64,000 bases of DNA, taken from Rehmannia glutinosa. Its lineage: Eukaryota; Streptophyta; Magnoliopsida; Lamiales; Orobanchaceae. Where the stretch lies: contig CM071936.1 of the NCBI GenBank assembly GCA_016081115.2, positions 79,709,262 to 79,773,261 on the forward strand. The letters are read 5' to 3'. Numbering within the stretch: position 1 is the first letter of the stretch; every line of letters begins with the position of its first letter. The notes beneath the pieces were generated by a model. The model was not told the DNA's origin and did not search any database. It worked only from the letters and a program-made list of their open reading frames with translations. Made by a program: the position numbers and the translations under genes. Positions 1-12,600 of this stretch are shown one piece after another.

Positions 1-2168
1 CATCAAATTTGGGTTACAGGCTTCCTAATCTAGAATCGCTCGACTTTTTTGGAAACTTTTTAACAAGTGAATCTTTAGAATTGAGCTTCATCACTTCATT
101 GACAAATTGCAGATATTTAACAAGTTTGGTAATTAGTCATAATCCATTGAACGGCGTACTTCCAGCTCCCATTGGAAATCTTTCGACTTCTCTACAATAT
201 CTTTATGTTAGTAGTTGTAATCTCAGAGGCAGAATCCCTGAAGAAATTGGCAATCTAAGTAATTTAGTTGGGCTTAGTCTTTATGGAAATCAGCTGACAG
301 GATCAATTCCAAAAAGTTGGGAGAATTTGGAAACTCTTCAAGGATTATACCTTTATGGCAACAAACTAAGTGGATCCATCCCAAACACCATTTGCAAATA
401 CAGAAATCTGAACCAACTTATTTTAAGTGACAATCAAATTTATGGTGCAATTCCACACTGCATAGGAGATATTACTACTTTGAGTGTTCTTTATTTGGAT
501 TCCAACAAACTGGACTCCAATATACCATCAAGTTTGTGGAATCTCGTAAAGCTTCTTCAGCTGAATCTCTCCTCAAATTCACTGGTTGGCTCTTTATCGC
601 CAGAAATGGTGAATCTGAAGGTTTCTACAAGAATTGATTTGTCCTTGAATAAGTTCTCAGGTGTCATTCCCAGCGAAATCGGGGACTTACAAACTTTGAG
701 CTTTCTCAACTTGGCACATAACAAGTTACAAGGTACTATTCCAGAATCAATAGGAAATACGGTAAATCTTGAGATTCTTGATCTATCCCATAATAATCTC
801 TCCGGCATAATCCCCAAATCCATGCAAAAACTTCGATACATTACATCCTTTAATGTCACTTTCAATGGTTTAAATGGTGAAATTCCCACTGATGGCCCTT
901 TTAGAAACTTCACATTTGAATAATTCATGTTTAACAAAGGGTTATGCGGTGATCCCAAATACCATGTTCTACCGTGCCATGCTAGTAAAGTTGACAGACC
1001 AAATAGGAAGCTTCGAGTTTTGCTTATCTCTTTGGGGACTTCGTCAGTAGTTTTAGTGGTGATATTGGCATATATTGGGATAACAAGATACCGAAGGAAA
1101 CCAATCACAGGAATAAGACATTTTTGGTGTGGAGGAACACAATTGAGAATTTCTTATTATGAGCTTCTTGCGGCAACCAATGGGTACAATGAAAGCAATC
1201 TCCTTGGCAGTGGTAGTTTCAGCTCTGTTTACAAAGGAACACTTAGAAATGGAAAGGATATTGCTGTAAAGGTGTTCAATTTGCAGTTGGAAGGTGCATT
1301 TAAGAGTTTTGAAGTGGAATGTGAGGTGTTGAGAAACCTTTGCCACAGAAATCTTTGTAAAGTCATTGGTTGTTGCTCCAATGAAGACTTTAAGGCCTTC
1401 GTACTTGCGTATATGCCTTGTGGAAGCCTTGAGAAATGGTTGTATTCACACAACTACTTCTTAGACATGGTTCAGAGAATTAACATAATGATAGATGTAG
1501 CTTGCGCTTTAGAATATCTGCATCACGGTTACTCAGTGCCTGTAATTCATTGTGACCTGAAGCTGTGTAACATACTGCTTGACCCAAATATGACAGCACA
1601 CTTATGTGATTTTGGTGTTTCAAAACTTTTAGGCGATGGGGAATGCATCGTCCAGACCATGACACTAACGACGTTGAGTTAACATTGCACCAGGTAAGAC
1701 CTCTGATCATTACTTCAAGTTTCACTTTTCGATGCGTTAATGTTCTTTCTTTTAGTTACATATCTTCTTTTATAAGACAACTAGATAAAAAAATCAACTA
1801 ACATTACATTGTGTTTTATTGTAGAGTATGGAACGGGAGGGTTTGTATCAGTGAAATGTGATGTTTATAGTTATGGTATCATATTAATGGAAGTCTTTAC
1901 AAGGAGGAGGCCTATTAATGAAACTTTCACTGGAACTTTGAGCTTAAGGAGTTGGGTGAATGATTCCATGCCCAATGCAATTATCGACATCATTGATCCA
2001 AACTTACTGAGGTCGGGCGAAGATGGGTTGAATCAAAAGTTGGATTGTCTATCCTCAATAATGGAGTTGGCTTTAAATTGCTCTGTGGAATCTCCTCATG
2101 AGAGGATGAGCATCAAAGATGTCGTTCCAGCATTGAATAGGATAAAATTCCAACTCCTTGCTATCTGA
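1..2168 (+). pseudogene. LRR receptor-like kinase, subfamily XII type, 5'-truncated by window and disabled
   Basis: A plasma-membrane pattern-recognition-type receptor kinase remnant. Positions 3-920 encode about nine 24-residue leucine-rich repeats of the LxxLxLxxNxLxGxIP plant type. 921-923 is an in-frame TAA exactly where the conserved juxtamembrane stretch continues (next residues FMFNKGLCG). About 1010-1080 encodes a single membrane-spanning helix, then a kinase domain: glycine loop GSGSFSSVYKG near 1206-1240, the lysine of IAVKVF near 1260, HCDLK at 1548-1562 (a non-RD kinase, as in FLS2/EFR/Xa21 relatives), DFG at 1608-1616. An extra A near 1681-1682 shifts the frame just before the APE motif. 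An intron (GT 1694 to AG 1824) follows, and the second exon 1825-2168 encodes the C-lobe (DVYSYGIILMEVF) to a TGA at 2166. The intron position in APE matches this family. Two lesions make a pseudogene likely; the upstream part lies outside the window. Confidence 0.92.
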
Positions 2169-4466
2169 TATGCTGAGACATGAGTCTTGATAGTACCAGC
2201 AATGTAGTTAAGTTTCACTAATTATAATCTTGGTTTACATTTATTTTGACCGTGATAATTTTTATTGAGAAAAATAAGACCAGGATTAAAATATGCAACT
2301 GTAGTAGACCTGATTCCATTTGGAAAAAAGGAAGATCATGTAACTGCAGTTAGTAGAGGATGTATCAGTGAATACATGCACATTCACTACTTCCAATAGC
2401 TACAATCATTTTACATAATTCCACAAAGATGTACAAAATTTCTCATCTAATTTCTTGTGAAAACTTTCACTGATGAATGTTGAACTGTCATCAAACTAAG
2501 AATACGAAATAGTAATTGTCAAACAAAATAAGTGATATCATATCCTACATGCTTTCATCCTCTGTGTTCATACAAATTTTGCACATAAGGTTGTATCTGT
2601 TTGGACAAATTTTATAATACATTTGTGATAGCACAAATAAGCCTCCTTAGAAATTTATTCCCTTCTCAGAAGTATGAACACCATTTAAAGTTAAAGACTT
2701 ACTATTTACACCAACCAATTGTAACTACGTACCTCTTTCGTCTAATATATGCAATTCTTTAATGCAAATTGGTTCCTAGAGCACATGATCTCTCATTCAT
2801 TTTTTCTCATTTCTTGTAAATAATCACATCTGCATCCATCTTCAAGCACGTACGCCAAAAGAAAGAAATATGTAACATATATGCAGAAGACAGATGAGAC
2901 GACCCGCACAAGGTTTCATCAAAATCATTCAACCCTATCTATTACAAGTTGAGTTACATTTGAAATGGGGTGCCAACTTCCTAATCTAAGTTTTAAATGG
3001 TATCATCAAAATCTATACATAATTTTTCTCAACACGCGGAACACTAGATGGCGCGCACATGTTTGGCGGTGCGTGCGGGCGCCTTGCCACGTTAGCTTGA
3101 CGATTCTGGACCGATGGTTGCCTTGGATGCATGCTTTGACTCATGGGATGGTTGCTAGACGCCCCACACCTTGGTGCTTACTTGGTGGGCGGTTGGTCCG
3201 ATAATCGCCCACGACACTTGGCGATTGGCAATGGCGTGCTAGCGACCTTTGCCACACGTTAGGCCGTGATTGGCTGTTGCCCGGCCCACAGATGGGGGAT
3301 TGTCCTCTGCATAGTTTTGATAGACTATATTTATGTCCGCCCTAACTTGCACGATTTTGGGGAGATCATTGTGTGCAAGCTTGGCTATTCCTTTTATTGT
3401 GCCTTGGAAGTAATAAATAGATTGAGGGTGTGTTCCCTGTAAATTGTGTTGTGTACTTTAACATTAGGTGTTGATGTGTGCGTGACTTAACATTGCTTGT
3501 GATTGTGTGCTTGACTTGCTTTGATCAAATTACTCTCCTACACTAAATTAAACATGAGTGCTTCTGAGGGTGTGGGAAGGCTGACTGATTGGTACGCAAT
3601 CAGGCCGCATGGTTGGCTAATTCTTGCAAAAATATTTATAGCGTTAATTATCCTTGTGACACCTAGTATAGTGCACACACAATCAAAACGTGAGAATGTC
3701 CCATGAATATTTCTACTCTAGCGGGTATTCAAGGGTCGGTCCAGGGGATTTTGCCTTATCAAAGATCATAGGGGATTTTGTTTGTCTATAAAACTGATTC
3801 GCTTTGCCTAAAAGGAAAAAAGAATCAATTGGGGGGATTTTAGAAATTTTGAACTAAATCAATCACCACAAGAAATTATAGTTCACAATGGAAATATCAA
3901 TTTTCTGGCAAAAGTTTGCGACGAATATAACCAATTCGTTGCCAACATTTTCGATTTTTTAAAAAAGAAAAAATTAAAACATTTGCAAGGAATACTTAAA
4001 AGAATTTCGTCTCTAAAATTATCTCCCAAAAAAAAAAAAAGGTCTATGACCAATTATTAATGTTTCGTGGCAAAATTTTAGCACAAAATTTGTTTTTTTC
4101 CCCCACGAAATATTTATTACTTTCCTCTAAATCTAATTCCTTCACTGTCAAATCCAAATTCTCACAAATTTTATCCCAATCGAATTCATATTTTGCAAAT
4201 CAATTTATTTACCTTTTCATTTGAAAAATCGGATGACGGTGCATGTACCTCGCTCTCGCCGGAATAAGACGACGTGCGGTGTGGGGCTGGAATTTTGAGC
4301 GTGAGTACTTAATGTTTTTGTGCATGTAGCTCTCTGTTTCTTCTACCATAAAATTTTGCGGCTGAACCAATCGAATCCAAATTGCTGACTATGATTTTTC
4401 AGAAGAAAAAGCCGCTTTGAGGGAAGCACTATTCGTTGTTGTCTCACAAAAGTCTTGCTTAAGAAG
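2169..4466. other. Intergenic, no gene recognised
   Basis: No coding region is recognised. It holds an 80-bp LTR scrap (2955-3034) and then an unusually GC-rich block at about 3035-3300. The part around 3890-4080 is degenerate, homopolymer-rich and looks like old transposon sequence. The short ORFs here have no recognisable domain. Confidence 0.5.
2955..3034 (-). repeat. Fragment of S2 Sirevirus LTR end
   Basis: The stretch with GGGGTGCCAACTTCCTA and ATCAAAATCTATA, ending in CAACA at 3034, matches the terminal 80 bp of the S2-family LTRs that end at 48015 and 50167. On the minus strand this is the LTR 5' terminus (TGTTG...). No internal sequence follows, so it is a truncated relic. Confidence 0.65.
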
Positions 4467-4622
4467 AGAAACTCTTGCTTTGACTAAACTTCTAAAAAAG
4501 GCCTCTAATCCTTCTTCAGTTTCCTGGATGGTCATTTATGCCTTTCTTTGACATGTGGATTCAAGGGACACAATTCTTCAGCAAGAGGCCTTTTTAGAAG
4601 TTTAGTCAAAGCAAGAGTTTCT
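4467..4622. repeat. Foldback (inverted) repeat, arms of about 39 bp
   Basis: The left arm (4467-4506, containing ACTCTTGCTTTGACTAAACT) is the near-perfect reverse complement of the right arm (4584-4622), with a spacer of about 77 bp. It could be a small foldback MITE or a hairpin-forming locus. I see no convincing target-site duplication. Confidence 0.7.
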
Positions 4623-5059
4623 TGTTCGTCTGACATTGCCAGTGGCAGGTTTGAGTAAACTTGGAAAGCAGTAACCAACTTCTTTGCTTTCACCTTCTGT
4701 TTGCCTCAAACAAGAGTGTCAATATGGACTTTAGGATTGAGAAATCAAGGGCCTTTGTTTTCTTCAATATTGATCCAATGGCCTTAAGATCACAGTCTTT
4801 TTCTGTTGGTGCTGCAGAATTTTGGTTGAAGCTCTTCAAATTCTTTAGGCGCGCTTGTTCACCATTTTATGAATTATTTTTCTTGTGGATGTTCAACCTT
4901 GTTAATAAGTTATTTAAGTTTGTACCTTGATTTCTTAAATTTGTGAGGCTATGAAAATCCTAGCTGCTATATTTTACAATTTTTATCTTATCCCCTTGCC
5001 TGCAGTCTAGATCGTTGTGCTATATCTCTAAATGGTATGTAGTCTAAGAATAACCTATC
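4623..5059. other. Intergenic, nothing recognised
   Basis: One 89-codon open frame starts with ATG at 4661, but its product shows no domain, no recognisable homology and no codon pattern that sets it apart. I treat it as chance. Confidence 0.4.
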
Positions 5060-5068
5060 TATATTTTG

Positions 5069-6095
5069 GGCTAATTTAACAAACTAATGTTAATTAAAAA
5101 CCAATTTAATATATTACCGTAAAAAAAATTAAAAAAATAGGTTTCTCAAATTATTTTTTTAAAATAATTAGTTAGAAAACAGAGCTTTAAGCTCTATTTT
5201 CATATCATCAAATTTTTAATTCATGTATTGTGGAGACCAATTGGTGATAACGGTCAAAAGCAGTACATGAATCTTGCTCCACAGTTTTAAAATCTTAATT
5301 CAGAAGACAAATTATTATTTTTTCCGGATATTGTTTTGTAAAAATTAGCAAACTCTATTCGGCGATTCGGGAAAAAATTAATACGGCCTGTTCAAAGAGA
5401 TACTTCCAGCAATGGTCATGAGGTTAGTGCTTAAAAACTGAACAATAAATTTGTTCAACTTCAGGTTTATAATTCATTCTCTTCCAAATTTTAGGGATAA
5501 TCACAAAAACTACCCCGAGCTCGAGCTAAGCTCGTTTGAGATTAAACGAGTCTTTTACGAGCCGAACTCGAGCTAAGCTCGTCGAATATGTTAAACGAGG
5601 TTTTTACGAGCCGAGCTCGAACTGTTCGCGAACTACATAATTTTTAAACAAGCCGAGCTCGAACTCCACTAGGAAAGCTCGAATCGAACTTGAGCCGATC
5701 CAAAAACTAAGCGAGCCGAACTCGAGCCTGTTCCTGTTCGGCTCGGTTCGGCTCGTTTGCAATTTCACAACACCATTGAAGCTGGTTGGCAGGCATGTTC
5801 ACAATTTTCACTTCTACATAATTTTCCCTTTTTCTTTTTTTTTATTAAGACTAATTAATTAGCTGAATTAAAATTAATTTTTTTTTATGATTTGAAAACA
5901 GATAGATAATTCTAACTAATTTTTTAAAAAAAATTAATTTGAGAAAATAGCATTTTGAACGTTGTTTTCTGCAGAATTTCTACAGAAATTCAGTAAACAA
6001 CGTTCCAAACGCTGTTCACCTTTTTTAAAAAAAAAAAAAATTTAAGATAATGTGTTAAATTGGTTTTTAATTAACATTAGTTTGTTAAATTAACC
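5069..6095. mobile_element. Non-autonomous TIR element, Mutator-like (1.03 kb, 9-bp TSD)
   Basis: The terminal inverted repeats begin GGCTAATTTAAC (left) and, read on the other strand, GGTTAATTTAAC (right). They match almost perfectly over about 45 bp and loosely for about 130 bp. Identical 9-bp duplications TATATTTTG flank it at 5060-5068 and 6096-6104. A 9-bp duplication is typical of Mutator-like elements. There is no transposase. Inside are a left half-copy of the GGGATAATCAC MITE (from 5494) and a block of repeated GAGCTCGAG/CGAGCCGAGC words (about 5515-5765). Confidence 0.85.
5494..5765. repeat. Half MITE fused to GAGCTCGAG-rich block
   Basis: GGGATAATCACAAAAACTAC at 5494 is the left terminus of the MITE family found four times around SYP81, but no right terminus follows. 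Instead comes about 250 bp made of variants of GAGCTCGAG, AAGCTCGTTT and CGAGCCGAAC, giving many short palindromes. Confidence 0.6.
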
Positions 6096-6104
6096 TATAT
6101 TTTG

Positions 6105-8150
6105 TTGTGAATATTGAGGTGCTTCATACCCAACAACTATTCACTGTTTTGACTTGAATTTGCTTCATAAACCATTAGATTAAGAAAAACAAAATTACCT
6201 TTGCAGCCCGAACAACAAAAGTAGACGACATGTTTAATTATCTATTTTTATCTTATTGTTTTTATATATGTAACCAACATGCTTTCTATATACATATGTG
6301 TCGCCTAAAAGACTTCCAGATGAACCTAGGAATGATGCACCGAGTGGAAGCTCTTCTTATGCTGAAGAGGACCCATAATTAAGATGATTCTTCATATTAG
6401 GTGTTTATTATCTACAATGAATATAGTTGATAATTTTTCATGCGCCGCACAGCTGATAGGGTTGCTTGGTAAGTCCCTCGTTGTTTTGTTGGACGGCTGC
6501 GGAGTTCCCTTCTTGGCTTTGAAGTTGTATTTGCTGACTTTCCTCTTATTCAATAATAAGCAAGGCAATTTCTTCTTCAAAAAAAAAAAAGTGGTGGAAC
6601 TTTAAAAATAAAAAAAGAGATATTTTTATTAAAACTTTATTGGAAACCGATAATTGGAGAGTGGACAATAAAACCGAAAATGCGTGGAAAAATGTAACTA
6701 ATCAAACGAAAAGGATTGTAAAAGAAGAATTTGGGAAGCCAAAAGGCAATAAATGATATAAAGAATTATGGTGGTGGAATCAAGAAATTCAAGACAAAGT
6801 AAAGAAAAAACGAACAAGTTATAAAATATTATAACTTATGCATAAAAATTTATTCGATTAATTAATCCAATTAATTAATACGCTTGAAAATAACTATTTA
6901 ATTTCAAGAACCTAGAAATTGTAGGAACACCTAGCAAGTAGCATGATTATCTAGTGATAAGTGAAATAGTGAGTAAACATATATATTTCAATTGCAAGTG
7001 TATACATGTACGGTCCTTTCGACAACTAATCTCCCAATTAATGGGTATTGATTATTAGTTGAAATCAATTGATTTAATAACTGTGATTTCATTTCAAGTT
7101 TCAATGATTCTTTTATGAATAAATATTCATGATGCCTTCGCCAAGGTGATCTTCAAGAACAAACTATGAAAATACATGAGATTCCCTTGTCAACGGAGTA
7201 TCGAATTCTATAATGACCAACGACAAACCTCCATGCACAACAATGCAACACTTAAAAAAATCCTCTTGTGATTATCATTAAATCAGAAAATAAATTAGTG
7301 TACTATAGGATGTACACAAGGCTACTATCGTGCCTCAAATCTTAGGACGACTTATGTACTATCGCAATATGGAAATTCTTAATTCGATAGTCAAAGCTTC
7401 CAGGCGGTTCCAGCTAAAAAAAAATTATTGGCCCATGTTCGGTGAACTGGTTCTCTAACAAGCTCCCACATATATGCACTTGCGCACGTGGATGTTAATG
7501 GAATGCAACATCCTCGTCTTGTAAACATGCATCATGTCCACAAGTCTGGTTGGGCTATTCGATGTCTTATCTTGAAAAATCATTTGACTGAGAACTAATT
7601 TAAGACCAAAGCCTAGGAGACATGTTTCATAACTGCCATCAAATACACAATCATGTTCCATGACATAGCTAAATTTGGTCTACGGACGTTATCATATGTA
7701 CAAATATATAATAAATGTTAAACATAGGATAAAAAATATCTTTTTTATTAATATGATTCCTAATAAAATTCTTTACAAGTAGACTAAAATCTAATCTAAT
7801 TGGAGCATATGACACCTACTCTTAACAATCTCCCCCTTGACCCTAGAAAAAATTGGTTATACAACAAAACTCATCATTAAAATATATAATTAGTTCATAA
7901 ATATATTGATACTCGTTGGAGCATATGACAACTACTTAATTATTGTATAGAAAATAATATATTTTTGTGGGAACTCAATAAATTGTTCATAGAATTTCTC
8001 AAAAAAAAATTAAAAAATAAATTGTTCATAAAAATTTATTCCAGAAGTAATAAGTATTCAACTTAACAGCATACCCTGAATGATATATTGTGTGGGAAAG
8101 CTGGACTTGAAAGTCATGGCAATGCCAAACACCATTAATCGTAGCTCATT
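6105..8150. other. Intergenic; Copia PPT/LTR boundary on minus strand
   Basis: A minus-strand polypurine tract (TCAAGGGGGAGAT, 7828-7840) abuts TGTTAAG (7827-7821), the layout of a Copia 3' LTR start. The LTR would run leftward across about 6900-7827, but I cannot find its other end. A 25-codon exon-like stretch rich in Ser/Glu/Pro ends with TAA at 6378; it is too short to assign. Nothing else is recognised. Confidence 0.4.
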
Positions 8151-8172
8151 CTAATTAGTTTCCCAAAAATCA

Positions 8173-8532
8173 ACGAAACCACTATATTTCTTCTTCTTTG
8201 CAATCTTGCTCGCACATTATGTGAAAAAGCCCTCATTTGCAATGGCAAAGGGTCTAGAAGTTTCGGAAGATTCGAGTAATATCCCTGCCAATGATGTGTA
8301 TTTCTCAACGCAGATGCTGGCGAGAAGGGGTGGTGGTAGAAAGCCATCACCGCCTCGAAGATGGGTTTTCCATGCACCTCCTGGTCATGAGAAAAGAGCC
8401 GGAGGTTGGAATGCATCACCACCACCTCCGAGGTTCAGTACATCTCCTCATCAAAAGAAAAGTACGCCATTGACCCCACCACGGCCGCCGCATTTTTGGA
8501 TCTCAGGTTATAGATGTTTAGTGTTACTGTAA
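8173..8532 (+). pseudogene. Possible small secreted-peptide gene remnant, start codon ACG
   Basis: The frame is open from 8155 to the TAA at 8530-8532. From the ACG codon at 8173 it reads KPLYFFFFAILLAHYV, which looks like the hydrophobic core of a signal peptide. About 100 residues follow that are basic and proline-rich, with repeated GRKPSPP and ASPPPPRF-like motifs. The ACG is where an ATG would be expected, so this may be a decayed precursor of a small secreted peptide. The first in-frame ATG comes only after the hydrophobic segment. I do not recognise the family, and a chance ORF remains possible. Confidence 0.3.
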
Positions 8533-8848
8533 TAGGCATTCACTTCTTGCTTGTATGCCATAGTCAAAGATTTTGATTTTCTTGCACCACTTCTTATTCT
8601 TTGTCTATCAATGATTTGCACCTCGTCTTTGTTTCTGTTTGAGTTTCATCTAAATATATTCCTTTGCTCATTGGATTAAACTGAGTGATATACAGCAAAA
8701 CTATACATTACAACCCCTCCCTCCCTGCCCCTCAAAGACAACGATAAGCAGTTAAGCACATACAGAGTGGTCAAGTCGAAGAGACACAACATCAACAGAT
8801 TTCGAATGCATTTGTTTCGGTTAAGTTTAGTTTGAAACTTACATCTTA

Positions 8849-9130
8849 GGAATAATTACAAAAACTACCCCTGAGATTTGGGGCAATTAAAAAAAAACCC
8901 AAAGAAGGTTCAAAATTACAAACATTATCCTAAGGTTTGATTCTGCCTTGATTTTAAGGGATTATCTGTAATATTTTTATAAATGTACAGGGGGCTTTTA
9001 AATTTTTTTCTTATGAGGGGGGCGGAGAATGTAAAAGGGAATCAAACCTCAAGGTCTTTTTGTAATTTTTGAACTTCTGGATTTTTTTGTAAGTATCCCA
9101 AACCTCGGGGATAGTTTTTGTAATTATACC
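8849..9130. mobile_element. MITE copy a (GGGATAATTAC family)
   Basis: The 282-bp element starts GGAATAATTACAAAAAC and ends with its inverse, GTAATTATACC. Flanking 9-mers TACATCTTA (8840-8848) and TAAATCTTA (9131-9139) differ at one base, consistent with a 9-bp target duplication. It lies about 520 bp downstream of the SYP81 stop codon. It has no coding capacity. Confidence 0.8.
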
Positions 9131-9650
9131 TAAATCTTATAATTGGGAAAAGAACCAAGGAAGACAAAGTATCTGAACATAAAAAACAAAGTCACATTAT
9201 TTTGAAGAAAATAAAGTTCATCACTAAACCCAAAATCCAAACATACCTTCAGAATAACTTCTTTCTGTGTTATAACTTCAAAAGAGGGAAGTAGATGTAG
9301 AAGAAACTCAGCATCTTTCACATTAAAATCCAAGCAAAAGACAAAAGGTTGTAAGGACACCATGATTCATGTGCATATCTATGAATTTTACTTCAGATAA
9401 TTCTCTGCTGCATTTCATAAGCAGCTGCATGATTAACTATTGGCAATAATACAGACATACCAGATTTTTGGCTGGCGATAGTTCTGAAACTGCAGAAGAG
9501 GTTACAGCATTAATATGCAACCAAAGATGAAATTTTAAGGTTCCACCTACTCTGTAAAAAAACAGATCTACTAATTCAGATTTTCGGGTAAAATATAAGC
9601 CGATATGCCCCAAGTAGATTTCGTATACCATGTACAATCTATCTTCCAAT

Positions 9651-12600
9651 TTAATTATACCAATCAAGAAAGATAATTGAAAAGGTAAGGACAAATAGAA
9701 AAAGCAAGAGAAAAGTTCTGCTACTGCTATTCCGTTGAATTGCTTGTGATAACTCTTTATTACCAAGCTCCACATTCTTTGTTGCTTCAACTGCCTGTTA
9801 AAAAACCCAAAAGCAAATGAAAAATCAACTTCAACTAATTTTCTCCACAAGAAAGCAAATGGACGAGAATATCTTATTTAAAGTAAGGGATAATCACAAA
9901 AACTACCCCTGAGATTTGGGCAAATTACAAATAAAAATCATTTTTTTGAAAATTACAAAAGACCTCATGAGTATTCTGTATTACACTTTGCCGCTTCCAT
10001 AAGCAAAAACATTTCAAACACCTCCCTTACATTGGTAAAAATATTGCAATTACCCCTTACATTTAAGGCAGAATCAAATCTCAAGGGGTTTGTTTGTAAT
10101 TTTCAAACATCTCTAGGTTTTCTTGTAATGAAACCAAACCTAAGGGGTAAATTTTGTAATTACCTATTTTAAGTAATTATGCAGCACAAAAGGCTTTGTT
10201 CACACATTGAACACAAAAAATAATACCAATATAGAACAAGAACCATGAATTAGGCTAGTAATTTTTGTCCCAACTCCCAACAACTCGGGAAGATTGAATT
10301 TAGTCAACTGAAACATAGCTGACCTGCTCGTACAAAAACTCTATCTGTTGGGCCTGTTGCAAAACATGAGTAGACATGAGGTGGTTGAGTGCAGACATTT
10401 CCACCATCTTTGTTTCAGTCTCTTGAACAGCATCTAACATGCTGGCCAATTCAACCTACATCAACATGACACGACAGAAATTTTTTTTATAGAATGTACT
10501 ATGAGTCGACTTGCTTAAGCCATGTAGTTTCATTCTTCAATTACCTGAAGGGCGCGTGTCTCGTCATCTAACAGTTGTTGCTGGAATCTAATTGGCTCTG
10601 ATTGAGCATCATCTGTCTGTCTGACTTCCGAATTGTTTTGTTCTCCAAGCTCTACATTTCCAGAAACAGACCTCTCTGCAACATCAGAATTGCCACTCCG
10701 TTTGAGTTTTCTTCTTGGTGTAACGCGGTTGATAGCATCTTGGAAACGCAGAGCTCTAAGCTGATCAAATTGTGATGTCACTGAATGAAGCTTTTCACTT
10801 AGAATCAATACCTGCAATATGAGCAAAATAGTATTTCACCTTGTCAGAAAGTCAGATAGAGCAAACGACAATAAATCAAGCCTAATACTGCAGAAATTAA
10901 TCAAAAAGTTATCAAGTGCCATTGGCTGCCACACCACCTTGCGCCACTGCTCAACAAACCATGGACATGCCACTATGTGATCAAAATCCTAGAAGAAATC
11001 ATTTGATACTACATTTTCGATCCTGGACTGCACAATTATAAACAAATTATTTTCTTCACTCTTTTCATGTATTTAAGTATCAAACCGTCAATAACCATGT
11101 TTTCCAAAGTTCTACCGTTGTCTGAAGGGATAATCACAAAAACTACTTCTGAGGTTTGGTTAATTAAAAAAAACAGAGATGTTTGAAAGTTACAAAGACC
11201 CCTTGAGGTTTGCTTTTGTGTGGAATGTATCGGGATAATTATAATATTTTACAAATGTAAGGAGGGGTGTTGCTTATGAAGGGAGTAAAGTGATACAAAA
11301 TCAAACCTCTAGTGGTTCTTTGTAATTTTCAAAAACATCTGGGTGTTTTTGTAACCTCAGGGGTAGTTATTGTAATTAACCCTGTCTTAAACTAAACTGG
11401 AGTAAGGACCCAGGCAAAAAATAGTTATAAGTCTGCAACTGTACAATAAATTGAGCAACATACTTATTGATGTTAATCAACTCATATATAAAAGTCATAC
11501 CACTCCATGCTTGTGTGCTACAGTATCAGCATTCAAATTGTCATTCCTTATGCCAAGCCATCCCTTTGATTTTGCTTCCTCATCATTTATGCTATTTTTG
11601 AGAACATCTATTTGTTCTTTGCATGCTTTGATAAAGACTGTAACCTGCATGATGTAAAGATCATCATGAAATATGCAGGCAAATTGATGCTCTAATCCGT
11701 GAACCTATGTGTCAATATTTGGCAGGAACCCACCCAATTTAAAACCTATTTAAATACAGCAAAAATATGGCAAATTCTTTGTCATAGTAAATCACATTCA
11801 GCATTTGAAAGAGTAAATTTATTTAGTGCCAAAAATAGTAGTTGGAGCATTAGCTACACGAAACAGAGATCCACTTCTAAATTGAGAAGAAACTGCATGT
11901 GGCATAGTAAGCATGCATAGTAAGGACATATGGAATCCAAGTAAGATATGTACTGGAATAAAATTTTAAAAATTTAAATTACAAAAAAAAATGGGAAACC
12001 AAGAACCATATGAGCTTAGATATACCCACTTAAATTACATCCCCACTAAAATTACGTCCCCACTAAATTCTTATCAATTAACTTATGTCATTTTTCTCCC
12101 ATAAGGTGTTCAAAGATCAATCCTTTAACAATAGCCAAAGAAATGCAACAGAAGATTGCGACTCCATGACCTAAACACTTATATTAGTTGAAATGAGTCG
12201 TGGGTAATGCGAACACGCCTCCACTATAGAAATTTCAATCCGGAACTGGTAACCTTTGACCAATACAAAATAGAAAAATGAGAACACAATAATGGCGGAT
12301 AACTGCTGGTAGCGGATTTTGCCTTGCTAGGTCTAAAACTCCCAGGCATGATTGTTTTCCTTGTGAAACAAAAAAAAAATATATAGTTAACATGTTCAAC
12401 CATGCAGCAGTTCAACTTTTTCAAGTATGTGATTGCCACTCAATAATGTACTGACTTATCATATGAGAGTGTGTTTAGAAGTAGAATCAGTAACCTGATA
12501 ACTAGCAATGAAAAATGGATAAGTACAGGTATAAGGTGGGGAAGTAAGTAAATCAATCAGATGATAGACAAATGATAGATTTCTCACTGTCACTTGACTA

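Noticed and set aside
557..1108. 183-codon minus-strand ORF
   Set aside because: Antisense of the LRR-transmembrane region of the receptor kinase; no recognisable product.
9..1682. Two separate genes: a receptor-like protein and a soluble kinase
   Set aside because: The two frames are the same frame separated by a single TAA; the residues on both sides form the normal junction of a subfamily XII receptor kinase.
2965..3204. 79-codon ORF beginning MGCQLPNL, resembling the RLPNL of the receptor LRR
   Set aside because: The start is the S2 LTR scrap (GGGGTGCCAACTTCCTA) and the rest a GC-rich block; the similarity is coincidental.
9437..9850. 137-codon minus ORF as a separate gene
   Set aside because: It reads intron 6 and exon 7 of SYP81 in the wrong frame; the true exon with the tail anchor is 9651-9794.
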